Shown here piece by piece: positions 8,282-18,220 of a stretch of 37,733 nt of DNA. Numbering within the stretch: position 1 is the first letter of the stretch; every line of letters starts with the position of its first letter. The position numbers and the translations under genes were made by a program. A model generated the notes under the pieces. The model made no database searches, was not told the DNA's origin, and was given only the letters and a program-made list of their open reading frames with translations. Source of the stretch: Candidatus Gastranaerophilales bacterium (lineage in GTDB: Bacteria > Cyanobacteriota > Vampirovibrionia > Gastranaerophilales > Gastranaerophilaceae); contig CALUQI010000007.1 of the NCBI GenBank assembly GCA_944322875.1, positions 1 through 37,733 on the forward strand. Reading direction: 5' to 3'.

Positions 8282-8950
8282 ATGAATATAAAGAAGTTAT
8301 TATTACTAATTATAACCGGAATTTTTATGTCTTCTGCACATGCGGCAGATGAACAGAGTTTGGTTCCGGCGAATTTTCCGAAAAAATATACTCAAGAATA
8401 TATAGAGCAGATAAAACCGATATATAAATCTGTGAGCAAAGATGATGTCATATACGTGGCATTAGATATGTTGAAAAATACAACAGGTGAATTTTCAAGG
8501 AAGGCAATTTTAGGTAATAATTTAACAGAGCGTCCTGTAAAAATAGAATTCAGAGATTTAGGCACAATAAATAAGAGTTATGAATCATTTGATGCATTGG
8601 GATGGAAAAAAGGTAAAAGATTGTATATATTTATAAATCCACGACATAAAGACGCTCCTCCCGGAGCAATTGCTGCATTATTATCTCACGAAGCACTTCA
8701 TCAGGATGAGTTAAATTCTTTAGCAGAGGAAACATACGCTTGGACAATGGAAGCAGCGGTTTGGTGTGAAATATTGAAAGAGTTTCCCGAAAGTGAGGAT
8801 AAACTACACCCGTTGGTAGTCCGTGAAGATACTTTGAAAAAGCTGTTTGAAAAAGGGAATTATACCAACAAATATATTAAAAAAACGGTTATGCAAAATA
8901 AGGGTTACGAAAATCTTCCGGCAACATCGCCCGGATTTGAGAATTTGTAA
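8282..8950 (+). CDS. secreted protein with HExxH metallopeptidase-like motif
   Basis: A 222-residue protein with a signal peptide (cleavage after SSAHA, residue 21). Residues 136-140 read HEALH inside the hydrophobic context AIAALLSHEALHQDE, the usual zinc-binding helix of metallopeptidases. Glutamates 149/150 follow 9-10 residues later (LAEETYAW) and could be the third ligand, as in gluzincins, although the spacing is short. The sheet before it (KRLYIFINP, 112-120) fits the edge strand of a zincin fold. It would act in the periplasm or outside the cell, between an envelope operon and a CtpA-type protease. No known peptidase family is recognised; a catalytically dead or structural zinc protein is possible. 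Confidence 0.6.
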   Translation: MNIKKLLLLIITGIFMSSAHAADEQSLVPANFPKKYTQEYIEQIKPIYKSVSKDDVIYVALDMLKNTTGEFSRKAILGNNLTERPVKIEFRDLGTINKSYESFDALGWKKGKRLYIFINPRHKDAPPGAIAALLSHEALHQDELNSLAEETYAWTMEAAVWCEILKEFPESEDKLHPLVVREDTLKKLFEKGNYTNKYIKKTVMQNKGYENLPATSPGFENL

Positions 8951-8980
8951 AATAAATAGTTAGTCTACATAAAAAGTATA

Positions 8981-9010
8981 TTGATTATAAAAAATCATTG
9001 TTGTTAAATA
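8981..9010 (+). promoter_or_regulatory. promoter of ctpA-like gene, probably leaderless
   Basis: TTGATT (8981-8986) is followed 18 bases later by an extended -10 (TGT at 9002-9004, TAAATA at 9005-9010). The ATG at 9016 lies 5 bases after the -10 box. No Shine-Dalgarno sequence is present. Confidence 0.45.
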
Positions 9011-9015
9011 TTCTT

Positions 9016-10254
9016 ATGAAGAAACAAGTAACTATATTTACATTGATTGTCATAACATTGTTTGCTTTGAACGGTTTGTTTCTGAATGCAAATAATAGAG
9101 CATTCCAAGGGCAAAATGAAGAACTACTAAATAAGGAACATGTTTCTTCTCAAAGATTATTTGACAATGTATGGGAAACCGTAAGAGAAAATTATTATGA
9201 TGCAACTTTAAATAATCAGAACTGGACTCGATGGAAAGAGCACTACCATGGGAAAATAAAAACAGATGAAGATGCAAAGGTTGCGATTCAGAGTATGATA
9301 GAGAGTTTAGATGATCCATATTCCAGATATATGAGCAAGTCGGAATATGCGGATCAAAATGCATCGATAAGTTCCAAAATAACCGGAATAGGTGTTAACA
9401 TAGCTACCAATTCAGGTAAAGTTCAGATAATAAATGTAATGGAAGGTACTCCTGCACAATATGCGAACATACAGAACGGCGATATAATAACAGAAATAGA
9501 TGGTAAGGGAGTGAATGGTTTACCATTATCTGACGTAGCAAATATGGTAAGGGGACCGGAGAATACATTTGTAGAATTAACCATACTGAGAGGAAAAGAC
9601 AAGTTTACAAAAAAAGTTATACGTAAAGAGATTAAGATAAAAACGGTCAGAAGTTCTGTAGAAAAGAATATTGGTTATATTCAAATAATGACTTTCATAG
9701 GTTCAACAACACCAAATGAATTTATGGAAGCATTAGAGAAAACCAAAAAAACAGACGGTTTAATATTAGATTTACGTGGCAATACCGGAGGTCTACTTCC
9801 GAATGCGATATTCATAGCGAACTTATTTATTCCGGAGGGTAATATTGTTAGTATAGTAGGCAGAAACGGATACAAATATGACATATACGCACAAGATGTA
9901 GATTTTAGTATAAATAAACCCATGATAGTATTGGTAGATGGAGCAAGTGCAAGTGCGAGTGAAATATTGTCAGGAGCATTAAAAGATTACAAGAAAGCAA
10001 AACTTATAGGTTCACAAACATATGGAAAGGGTATGGTACAAAAGATTATTCCTTTACCAAATGAAACAGGTTTGAACTTAACGGTAGCAAAATACTTAAC
10101 TCCCAAAGGAATTGATATTAATAAAAAGGGTATAACTCCTGATGTGGAAGTTAATTTCACAATGGAAGATGTCAAACGTCAAAATGATGTTCAATTATCG
10201 ACGGCAAAAACAATACTAAATGAGATGATAGGTCAGAGATTAGCAGGCAAATAA
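9016..10254 (+). CDS. ctpA: C-terminal processing peptidase, S41 family (CtpA-like)
   Basis: A 412-residue periplasmic serine protease anchored by an N-terminal hydrophobic segment (residues 5-24). An N-terminal helical domain (45-115) is followed by a PDZ domain (about 120-205) with the GIGVNIA carboxylate-binding loop and the PAQYANIQNGDIITEIDG core. The S41 catalytic domain starts near 210. LDLRGNTGG (251-259) is the conserved oxyanion region. The Ser-Lys dyad is Ser313 in GASASASEIL and Lys338 in TYGKGMVQ, 25 residues apart as expected. Such enzymes trim C-termini of envelope proteins and peptidoglycan enzymes. The ATG at 9016 is preferred over in-frame TTG codons at 8998/9001 because it starts the MKK signal-like segment and is placed correctly behind the promoter. 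Confidence 0.92.
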   Translation: MKKQVTIFTLIVITLFALNGLFLNANNRAFQGQNEELLNKEHVSSQRLFDNVWETVRENYYDATLNNQNWTRWKEHYHGKIKTDEDAKVAIQSMIESLDDPYSRYMSKSEYADQNASISSKITGIGVNIATNSGKVQIINVMEGTPAQYANIQNGDIITEIDGKGVNGLPLSDVANMVRGPENTFVELTILRGKDKFTKKVIRKEIKIKTVRSSVEKNIGYIQIMTFIGSTTPNEFMEALEKTKKTDGLILDLRGNTGGLLPNAIFIANLFIPEGNIVSIVGRNGYKYDIYAQDVDFSINKPMIVLVDGASASASEILSGALKDYKKAKLIGSQTYGKGMVQKIIPLPNETGLNLTVAKYLTPKGIDINKKGITPDVEVNFTMEDVKRQNDVQLSTAKTILNEMIGQRLAGK

Positions 10255-10277
10255 AAGCTTTACATACGGTAAAGAAT

Positions 10278-10307
10278 TTGGATTTTTGATGATGTTTGTG
10301 CTATGAT
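10278..10307 (+). promoter_or_regulatory. promoter of gyrB
   Basis: TTGGAT (10278-10283), 18-base spacer, TATGAT (10302-10307). A leader of about 20 bases then carries the strong RBS AGGGGG (10325-10330), 5 bases before the ATG. Confidence 0.5.
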
Positions 10308-10326
10308 TATATAAAGAGACTACTAG

Positions 10327-12873
<2,547 letters not shown>

Positions 12874-12874
12874 C

Positions 12875-12900
12875 AAAAAGCTCCATTTATGGAGCTTTTT
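12875..12900 (+). terminator. intrinsic terminator after gyrB
   Basis: A 10-bp perfect stem, AAAAAGCTCC (12875-12884) with GGAGCTTTTT (12891-12900), around a 6-base loop. The T-run forms the end of the 3' arm. It begins 1 base after the gyrB stop codon. Confidence 0.93.
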
Positions 12901-12956
12901 AATTACAATATTTTATTTGCGGCAAATAATTCAATATGAGTATTGCTGAAATTTAA

Positions 12957-12985
12957 TTGAATTTATGTTAAAGTAGATGTACAAT
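12957..12985 (+). promoter_or_regulatory. promoter of adk-map
   Basis: TTGAAT (12957-12962), 17-base spacer, TACAAT (12980-12985), immediately ahead of RBS AGGAGA (12992-12997) and the adk ATG. Confidence 0.65.
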
Positions 12986-13004
12986 TAATACAGGAGAGAT
13001 AAGA

Positions 13005-13664
13005 ATGAAAAGAGAATTTATTTTCTTAGGTCCGCCGGCTTGTGGTAAAGGTACACAGACTGAAATGCTTTCAAAATACATGAAATTACCGCATGTAGAT
13101 ACAGGTTCTCTTTTAAGAGCTGAAATAAATAATAATACGGATTCCGGCAAGGAAGCTAAATCATATATAGAAAGAGGGCTTTTAGTTCCTGTAGAATTGG
13201 TTGCAAAGATAATAAAAAATAGATTATCACAATCCGATTGTGCTAATGGTTATATTTTAGATGGTTTCCCCAGAAGTACCGAACAGGCGGATGAACTTTT
13301 TAGGATAAACGAATTTATAGATGGGGGTAAAGATACAAAATTTACTGCCGTATATTTTGACATAAATACTGATTTGTTAGAAGAAAGGATAGTAAATCGA
13401 CGTTCTTGTCCGCAGTGTGGAACTATATATAATCTTCAATCAAAACCTCCCAAAATAAAGAATCACTGTGATAATGACGGTTCGGAGCTGGTACAAAGAA
13501 AAGACGATACAAGAGAAGTGGCTCACTTAAGGTTTGAAACTTACAATAAAGAAACAGCACCATTGATAACTTATTATCAAGACAAAGGGGTTTTACGAAC
13601 AATCAATGCAAACGGTAACATACAAGAGGTATGGGAAAGGTTGTTGGCAGTAGTAAATGATTAA
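13005..13664 (+). CDS. adk: adenylate kinase
   Basis: Catalyses ATP + AMP = 2 ADP in the cytoplasm. The 219-residue protein begins with the P-loop GPPACGKGTQ (residues 9-18). The NMP-binding region holds DTGSLLRAEI, and DGFPRSTEQADEL is the conserved AMP-binding motif. It is a long-type kinase whose LID carries a metal site: CPQCGTIYN and, 16 residues on, CDND, giving a Cys3-Asp zinc ligand set. The arginines of the LID-core hinge (RKDDTREV) are present. One unusual residue is Cys13 in the P-loop, where Gly or Ala is common. The last 8 bases overlap the start of map, the familiar adk-map pair that usually sits next to secY and rpmJ; those genes are not here. Confidence 0.96.
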   Translation: MKREFIFLGPPACGKGTQTEMLSKYMKLPHVDTGSLLRAEINNNTDSGKEAKSYIERGLLVPVELVAKIIKNRLSQSDCANGYILDGFPRSTEQADELFRINEFIDGGKDTKFTAVYFDINTDLLEERIVNRRSCPQCGTIYNLQSKPPKIKNHCDNDGSELVQRKDDTREVAHLRFETYNKETAPLITYYQDKGVLRTINANGNIQEVWERLLAVVND

Positions 13665-14412
13665 TAGAAAGTCAAAAGAAGAAACAAAAAGAATGCGTCA
13701 TGCGGGTCACATTGTGGCGCTTGTTCACCAGAAAATGCGTGAAGTTATAGAACCTGGGATTTCAACTAAAGAATTGGATTCAATTGCTGAAAAAATAATC
13801 AGAGAAAATCGAGCAATACCTACTTTTTTAGGTTACCAAGGATTTCCGGGTTCAATATGTGCATCAATTAATGAAGAAGTTGTACATGGTATTCCTTCAG
13901 CAAAAAGAGTTTTGCAAGAAGGAGATATAATAAGTATAGATGTAGGTGCTACATATGGAGGATTAGTTGGTGATGGAGCTTGGACTTATCCTGTGGGAAA
14001 AGTTTCAGCAGAAATCCAAAAACTTCTTGTTACGACAGAGGAATCTCTTTTTGCGGGTATTGAGCAAATGAAAGAAGGTAACGTTCTTGATGATATTTCA
14101 AGAGCAATAGAACTTGTTGCCAAAAGAGAAAAACTAGGTATAGTAAGACAATATGGTGGTCATGGTGTAGGACATTCTATGCATGAAGATCCATTTCTAT
14201 TTAATTATAGTGTTGGTGATAGGACTCTTTTAAAGACAGGAATGGCAATAGCAATTGAGCCAATGTTAAATTTAGGAGTTGATGAAGTAGTAGTCAACAA
14301 ATCGGATGGGTGGACAGTAAGTACTGCTGATAGTAAACCTTCAGCACATTTTGAACATACTGTTATGGTAACGGCAGATGGACCGCTTATTTTGACACAG
14401 TTAATGCCATAG
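13657..14412 (+). CDS. map: methionine aminopeptidase, type I
   Basis: Removes the initiator Met from nascent proteins. All five metal ligands can be read in the 251-residue sequence: Asp95 (IDVGATYGG), Asp106 (GDGAWT), His169 (GGHGVGHSMHEDP), Glu201 (IEPML) and Glu233 (HFEHTV). The substrate-site His77 (EEVVHGIP) is also present. It is the short type Ia form without a zinc-finger extension. The ATG lies inside the adk stop region (ATGATTAA), no separate RBS is seen, and translation is probably coupled to adk. Confidence 0.96.
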   Translation: MINRKSKEETKRMRHAGHIVALVHQKMREVIEPGISTKELDSIAEKIIRENRAIPTFLGYQGFPGSICASINEEVVHGIPSAKRVLQEGDIISIDVGATYGGLVGDGAWTYPVGKVSAEIQKLLVTTEESLFAGIEQMKEGNVLDDISRAIELVAKREKLGIVRQYGGHGVGHSMHEDPFLFNYSVGDRTLLKTGMAIAIEPMLNLGVDEVVVNKSDGWTVSTADSKPSAHFEHTVMVTADGPLILTQLMP

Positions 14413-14420
14413 GAGTTGAG

Positions 14421-15050
14421 ATGAATTGTTATGTAGGAGTATCGCTTGCTTCCGGTTCTACTTTAGATACTGGTATAGCTGTTATAGATGAGAATAACAA
14501 ACTTATCTTAATTGATAAGTATTATAAAATGAATGATATCATATTCTTTTTTGAAAATTATTATTCATTAAGGAGTTCACAAATATGTGTGTCAATCCCT
14601 TGGGACAGAACTATGTTGGACGGCAAATGGCGTGTCTTGGCAAAACCATATCAGCAAGTCGCAACAAATCCGCATATGCCTAACATAAGTAATTGGACAC
14701 AGCGTTATTCTCCAAGAGGTTGTGATTTTTTCAGAGAATTATCAGAAAGAGGAATTCCGGTTAAACGTTTTGAATTGTATTTGACACGTCAAAGTTTAAA
14801 ACTTAATTCTTGTTTTAAAGAGCGTTCTCCGGCTGATTGTAAATTTCTGCAGCAGGCTTTGAAAAATGAATGGGGATTTGATGAGTTATCTTCTAATATG
14901 ATGCCTATGTCTCAGTTGGAAGCTGTGGTAGGTGCTATTCTTGCTCGTGAAAATGCTAACAATCCTGATAATATTAAAAAAATATTTGAATTTAGAAATC
15001 TTGATGTTATTGATGTTGTTTCAACAAAAGCTGTTCAAAAAGTTCAATAA
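14421..15050 (+). CDS. conserved hypothetical, possible RNase H-fold (DUF429-like) protein
   Basis: A 209-residue protein with RBS AGGAG(TTGAG) 5-9 bases before the ATG, 8 bases after map. The N-terminus (YVGVSLASGSTLDTGIAVID) has the beta-hairpin pattern of RNase H-like folds, ICVSIPWD at about 55-62 resembles the second core strand motif of DUF429 proteins, and the C-terminal helix SQLEAVVGAILA resembles their final acidic helix. The first catalytic Asp expected in the GxD position is Ser here, so nuclease activity is doubtful. The alternative is an unrelated protein with the same fold. It ends 44 bases inside the convergently transcribed tmk gene. Confidence 0.5.
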   Translation: MNCYVGVSLASGSTLDTGIAVIDENNKLILIDKYYKMNDIIFFFENYYSLRSSQICVSIPWDRTMLDGKWRVLAKPYQQVATNPHMPNISNWTQRYSPRGCDFFRELSERGIPVKRFELYLTRQSLKLNSCFKERSPADCKFLQQALKNEWGFDELSSNMMPMSQLEAVVGAILARENANNPDNIKKIFEFRNLDVIDVVSTKAVQKVQ

Positions 15051-15633
15051 CAGTTTTATGTATTTGTTCAATGGATTTGGATGCATCAATTATCTTAACT
15101 CTTTGAGGGTTTTGTTTTGCTATATCAAGGTAGCCCTGTCTTACTCGATTAAAGAAATCTTTTCCTGCACTTTCCATTCTATCTTTATTTTTCCCAACAC
15201 GTTGCATTGATGTATCGACATCTATGTCAAACACAAATGTTAGATCAGGGTATCTACCATTTACAGCAATTTCATTTAACATTTTTATTCTATCAATTGG
15301 TAATTGTCGGCCATATCCTTGGTATGCAATAGTACTATCAGTATGTCTGTCACAAAGAAGAATTTTCCCTGTTTCCACTGCAGGGTTAATTATTGTATCA
15401 ATATGTTGTGCCCGATCAGCCAAAAATAAAAACGATTCACATCTATCAGAAACTTCGCCGTTGTAATTGAGTAATATTTCTCTGATATTTTCACCAAGGC
15501 CTTTTGCACCGGGTTCTCTTGTAACTATTACTTCAAAACCTTTTTGTGTCAAATATTCTGCCAGCAGATTTAATTGTGTTGATTTACCGCAACCATCTGC
15601 TCCCTCAAATGTTATAAATAATCCTTTGTTCAT
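15007..15633 (-). CDS. tmk: thymidylate kinase
   Basis: Phosphorylates dTMP to dTDP. The 208-residue protein has the P-loop FEGADGCGKSTQ (residues 8-19), the dTMP-binding TREPG motif, the DRH/Y region CDRHTDSTIAYQGYGR, and a short LID with RVGKNKDRME. The start has no Shine-Dalgarno sequence. An extended -10 box ends 6 bases before the ATG, so the gene may be read as a leaderless message. Its 3' end overlaps the convergent gene at 14421-15050 by 44 bases. Confidence 0.95.
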   Translation of the reverse strand: MNKGLFITFEGADGCGKSTQLNLLAEYLTQKGFEVIVTREPGAKGLGENIREILLNYNGEVSDRCESFLFLADRAQHIDTIINPAVETGKILLCDRHTDSTIAYQGYGRQLPIDRIKMLNEIAVNGRYPDLTFVFDIDVDTSMQRVGKNKDRMESAGKDFFNRVRQGYLDIAKQNPQRVKIIDASKSIEQIHKTVIELFEQLLLKQHQ

Positions 15634-15639
15634 AGTTTT

Positions 15640-15666
15640 ATTTTAACATAAAAAAAGCACTTCCAA
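15640..15666 (-). promoter_or_regulatory. tmk promoter nested beside the rplA terminator
   Basis: On the minus strand TTGGAA (15661-15666), a 15-base spacer and extended -10 TGT-TAAAAT (15640-15648). The -35 box lies in the loop and arm of the rplA terminator and the -10 box just past its T-run. The tmk ATG starts at 15633. Confidence 0.5.
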
Positions 15667-15680
15667 GGAAGTGCTTTTTT
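15651..15680 (-). terminator. bidirectional-looking terminator after rplA
   Basis: A 14-bp stem, AAAAAAGCACTTCC (15651-15664) with GGAAGTGCTTTTTT (15667-15680), and a minimal 2-base loop, 15 bases past the rplA stop codon. On the minus strand it is followed by more T residues, so it ends the rpmG-rplA operon. Confidence 0.9.
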
Positions 15681-15695
15681 TTAAATTTAAGCCTA

Positions 15696-16421
15696 TTATG
15701 CAATAAGCTCTTTAACTTCTGCAGCAAAATTTTTGGGATCAATTTTGATTCCTGGTCCCATTGTTGTAGAAAGGTAAACAGACTTAACATAAGTACCTTT
15801 TGCAGAAGAAGGTTTTGCTCTAAGTATTGCATCAGCTAATGTTGCATAGTTTTTAATTAAATCAGCTTCTGCAAATTGGATTTTGCCTATAGGACAGTGA
15901 ATCATGCCCTGTTTATCGGCTCTGTATTCAACTTTACCTGCTTTAGCATCCTTAACTGCAGATGCTACATCCATAGTGACAGTTCCTGTTTTTGGGTTAG
16001 GCATTAGCCCTTTCGGACCTAAAACACGACCCAGTTTACCTAACATACCCATACAATCAGGTGTTGCAATAAGAGTATCAAAGTCAAACCAGCCACCTTC
16101 AATTTTTTCAATAATTTCTTCTGCACCTGCAAAATCAGCTCCTGCTTCTTTTGCTTCTGTTGCTTTAGCACCCTTGGCTATTACGCAAACTTTTACGTCT
16201 TTACCAAGTCCTGCAGGCAAAACTACTGTTGATCTGATTTGTTGATCAGCTTGTCTTACGTCAATACCTAATCTCATGTGACATTCAACTGTCTCATTGA
16301 ATTTTGAAACTTCTTTTGAAATTTCTTGTAATTTTTTAACTGCATCAACTGCCGTGGAAGGTTGAACAAAACCTTCAAGCATTTCTTGCATCTTTTTTTG
16401 TTTTTTAGTTAATTTACTCAT
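15696..16421 (-). CDS. rplA: 50S ribosomal protein L1
   Basis: A 241-residue L1 protein: it binds helices 76-78 of 23S rRNA, forms the mobile L1 stalk and acts as translational repressor of its own operon. The conserved core includes [30 protein letters not shown], in which the [13 protein letters not shown] block is diagnostic. The C-terminus has the domain I return strand ([18 protein letters not shown]). RBS AAAGGA lies 10 bases before the ATG, directly downstream of an RNA hairpin that resembles the L1-binding site. It is the last gene of the operon. Confidence 0.97.
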   Translation of the reverse strand: MSKLTKKQKKMQEMLEGFVQPSTAVDAVKKLQEISKEVSKFNETVECHMRLGIDVRQADQQIRSTVVLPAGLGKDVKVCVIAKGAKATEAKEAGADFAGAEEIIEKIEGGWFDFDTLIATPDCMGMLGKLGRVLGPKGLMPNPKTGTVTMDVASAVKDAKAGKVEYRADKQGMIHCPIGKIQFAEADLIKNYATLADAILRAKPSSAKGTYVKSVYLSTTMGPGIKIDPKNFAAEVKELIA

Positions 16422-16438
16422 TATTTTAATTTCCTTTC

Positions 16439-16467
16439 ATGGTATTAACGGGTTTTCACCCTTCCAT
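16439..16467 (-). promoter_or_regulatory. predicted L1-binding hairpin before rplA
   Basis: In the mRNA AUGG pairs with CCAU. Then comes an asymmetric internal loop (AA opposite GUUAAUA) and an inner stem GGGU/ACCC capped by GAAA. The layout and the sequence UGG-AAGG...GUUAAUACCA match the L1 site of 23S rRNA helix 76-77 (UGGGAGG...UUGAAAUACCA). It begins at the rplK stop codon and ends 17 bases before the rplA ATG. Confidence 0.72.
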
Positions 16468-16895
16468 TATCCTTCTTTAACTGTAACACCCATTGCTCTG
16501 CATGAACCTTTTATCATTTCAACTGCAGCATCCATAGTTGTTGCATTTAAGTCATTCATCTTAATTTTTGCTATTTCTTCAAGTTGTTCTCTGGTAATTT
16601 CAGCAACTTTGTCCTTGTTTGGAACGGCTGAACCTTTTGAAATGTTCAGAGCTTTCTTTATCAAAACCGGTGCCGGTGGTGATTTTACTATAAATGAAAA
16701 ACTCCTGTCTTCATAAACATCAATCACAACAGGAATAATATAGCCTGCTTGAGATTCTGTTTTAGCGTTGAATTGTTTACAAAAATCCATAATATTCACA
16801 CCGTGCTGACCTAATGCAGGACCAACCGGGGGTGAAGGATTTGCTTTTCCGGCTTCAATTTGAAGCTTGATTTTTCCTACTACTTTTTTTGCCAT
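16467..16895 (-). CDS. rplK: 50S ribosomal protein L11
   Basis: A 142-residue L11 protein of the GTPase-associated centre, binding 23S rRNA near position 1067. The N-terminal domain has [27 protein letters not shown], the proline-rich linker site for thiostrepton and factor binding. The C-terminal RNA-binding domain ends [13 protein letters not shown]. The start at 16895 (MAKKVVGK) is chosen because GGAG sits 6 bases upstream and the family begins there. An upstream in-frame ATG at 16937 would run through the L1-site hairpin. Confidence 0.97.
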   Translation of the reverse strand: MAKKVVGKIKLQIEAGKANPSPPVGPALGQHGVNIMDFCKQFNAKTESQAGYIIPVVIDVYEDRSFSFIVKSPPAPVLIKKALNISKGSAVPNKDKVAEITREQLEEIAKIKMNDLNATTMDAAVEMIKGSCRAMGVTVKEG

Positions 16896-16908
16896 TTTTT
16901 TCTCCTTT

Positions 16909-16938
16909 TGTGGTTCTAACGGGGGCGTCCCTTCCACA
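16909..16938 (-). promoter_or_regulatory. predicted L1-binding hairpin before rplK
   Basis: In the mRNA UGUGG pairs with CCACA. An internal loop (AA opposite GUUAGAA) and inner stem GGG/CCC follow. It is the counterpart of the hairpin before rplA, with compensatory change in the outer stem. It ends 13 bases before the rplK ATG, against the Shine-Dalgarno sequence. Confidence 0.72.
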
Positions 16939-16957
16939 TTGTTTGTACTACATCTTA

Positions 16958-17596
16958 TTATAATTTGTTGATTTGCTTATACTCTAGTTCTACCGGAGTT
17001 TCACGACCAAATATTGAAACATTCGCACGTAACTTAGATTTATCAGGATAAACTTCAATAATATCCGCAATAAAGTCGGCAAATGGTCCAGATATAATTC
17101 TAACTTTATCGCCTGCTTTTACATCCAGTTCAATTTTTTCTGTTTGTGAAGATGAACGGTGAATTATCTTTTTAATTTCACTATCACGTGCCGGAATCGG
17201 TTTCTTTGCTGAGCCTACAAACTTCGTAACACCAGCAGTGTGCCTTACTACATACCAGCTGTCTTCGTCCATTATCATTTCTACAAGTACATATCCGGGG
17301 AATATTTTTTCCTCTCGTTCCTGCTTTTTACCAGCTTTCATCTGTGTTACAGTCTTTTGTGGAACTTCTACTCGGAAAATCTTTTCACCCATGTTCATAT
17401 ATTCAATACGTTTCTCAAGATTAACTTTAACTTTGTTTTCGTGCCCTGAGTATGTATGAACAATGTACCAGCGTTTTTGATTCTTTTTCGCTGCCTTCTC
17501 GGTATTCTCAGCTTCCTCTTGCGCTGCTGCAGCAGCTCTTTCCGATTGCAAGTCTTCGTTTAACTGTTCTTCCATTGATTTTTGTTTCTTAGTCAT
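16958..17596 (-). CDS. nusG: transcription termination/antitermination factor NusG
   Basis: A 212-residue protein. An alanine/glutamate-rich, highly charged N-terminal extension of about 40 residues precedes the NGN domain ([20 protein letters not shown], residues 42 on; FPGYVLVEM is the conserved core strand). The C-terminal KOW domain (about 158-212) has [17 protein letters not shown]. It binds RNA polymerase and couples it to ribosomes or Rho. RBS AGGTGG lies just before the ATG; Met8 is an alternative start without an RBS. It lies between secE and rplK, the universal order. Confidence 0.96.
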   Translation of the reverse strand: MTKKQKSMEEQLNEDLQSERAAAAAQEEAENTEKAAKKNQKRWYIVHTYSGHENKVKVNLEKRIEYMNMGEKIFRVEVPQKTVTQMKAGKKQEREEKIFPGYVLVEMIMDEDSWYVVRHTAGVTKFVGSAKKPIPARDSEIKKIIHRSSSQTEKIELDVKAGDKVRIISGPFADFIADIIEVYPDKSKLRANVSIFGRETPVELEYKQINKL

Positions 17597-17605
17597 AAGC
17601 CACCT

Positions 17606-17797
17606 TTATTTTAACAGACCAAACAGGCCTTTGAATATTATATCCATTAAATATATTGCAACTGTAAATACAAATACGATTACTATAACAAAGATAGTTT
17701 CTGTGACAACTTGGCGTCGTTCCGGCCAGCTAATTTTGCCCCATTCCGTCTTTACACCTCTGAAGTATGTTTTTACTGAATTAATAAATTTATCCAT
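17606..17797 (-). CDS. secE: preprotein translocase subunit SecE
   Basis: A 63-residue single-span SecE of the short bacterial type. An amphipathic N-terminal helix holds the conserved VKTEWGKISWPERRQV motif (residues 15-30) that clamps SecY. One transmembrane helix (about 33-58) follows. It stabilises the SecYEG channel in the inner membrane. It lies 9 bases upstream of nusG and 23 bases downstream of tRNA-Trp in the same operon. Confidence 0.95.
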   Translation of the reverse strand: MDKFINSVKTYFRGVKTEWGKISWPERRQVVTETIFVIVIVFVFTVAIYLMDIIFKGLFGLLK

Positions 17798-17820
17798 TTG
17801 TATTTCCTTTAATTTAATTC

Positions 17821-17892
17821 GCGCCCTGAAGGACTCGAACCCTCGACATCCGGTTTTGGAGACCGACGTTCTACCAACTGAACTAAGGACGC
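17821..17892 (-). tRNA. trnW: tRNA-Trp (anticodon CCA)
   Basis: A 72-base cloverleaf on the minus strand. The acceptor stem pairs GCGTCCT with AGGGCGC (one G-U pair). The D arm is GTTC/GAAC. The anticodon loop CTCCAAA has CCA at positions 34-36. The T arm is GAGGG-TTCGAGT-CCTTC. The 3' CCA is not encoded. It lies between rpmG and secE, a position conserved in many bacteria, and is probably processed from the operon transcript. Confidence 0.96.
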
Positions 17893-17967
17893 AGACGGGG
17901 AATCTTGTACCCCTGTATTTTAACGACTCTTATTGTAAATATATTTAGTCGTTTACCTTAGTCCTCA

Positions 17968-18135
17968 CTACTTAGTTTCTTTGTGGTTGGTATGTTTTTT
18001 GCACGTCGGACAGTATTTGCTCAATTCCAACCTGTCTTTCGTATTCTTCTTGTTTTTTACTGTTGTGTAGTTTCTTTCTTTGCAATCTTCACATGCTAGA
18101 ACTACCATTCTGTCGTTTTTTCCTTTGATTCCCAT
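17968..18135 (-). CDS. rpmG: 50S ribosomal protein L33
   Basis: A 55-residue protein, [18 protein letters not shown] at the start and [15 protein letters not shown] at the end. The two CxxC pairs (Cys15-x2-Cys18 and Cys42-x2-Cys45) form the zinc ribbon of the C+ type of L33. RBS AAGGA lies 8 bases before the ATG. First gene of the rpmG / tRNA-Trp / secE / nusG / rplK / rplA operon. Confidence 0.95.
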   Translation of the reverse strand: MGIKGKNDRMVVLACEDCKERNYTTVKNKKNTKDRLELSKYCPTCKKHTNHKETK

Positions 18136-18171
18136 TGTTTTATTCCTTTTTTGTTAAATTATCTCCTATTT

Positions 18172-18205
18172 AAAATAGAATGTGAGAAAATCCACATTCT
18201 ATTTT
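18172..18205 (-). promoter_or_regulatory. 13-bp perfect hairpin in the rpmG leader
   Basis: Arms 18172-18184 (AAAATAGAATGTG) and 18193-18205 are exact complements around an 8-base loop. On the minus strand no T-run follows, so it is not a good terminator. It would lie about 10 bases from the predicted 5' end of the operon mRNA and 36 bases before the rpmG ATG. Confidence 0.7.
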
Positions 18206-18220
18206 TCGGCTTATGCCTTT

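Noticed and set aside
10258..10274. CTTTAC/GTAAAG hairpin after the CtpA-like gene
   Set aside because: Only a 6-bp AT-rich stem without a T-run; not a supportable terminator.
16896..16937. Upstream start for rplK at 16937
   Set aside because: This stretch is the predicted L1-binding hairpin and ribosome site; the family starts at MAKK with RBS GGAG.
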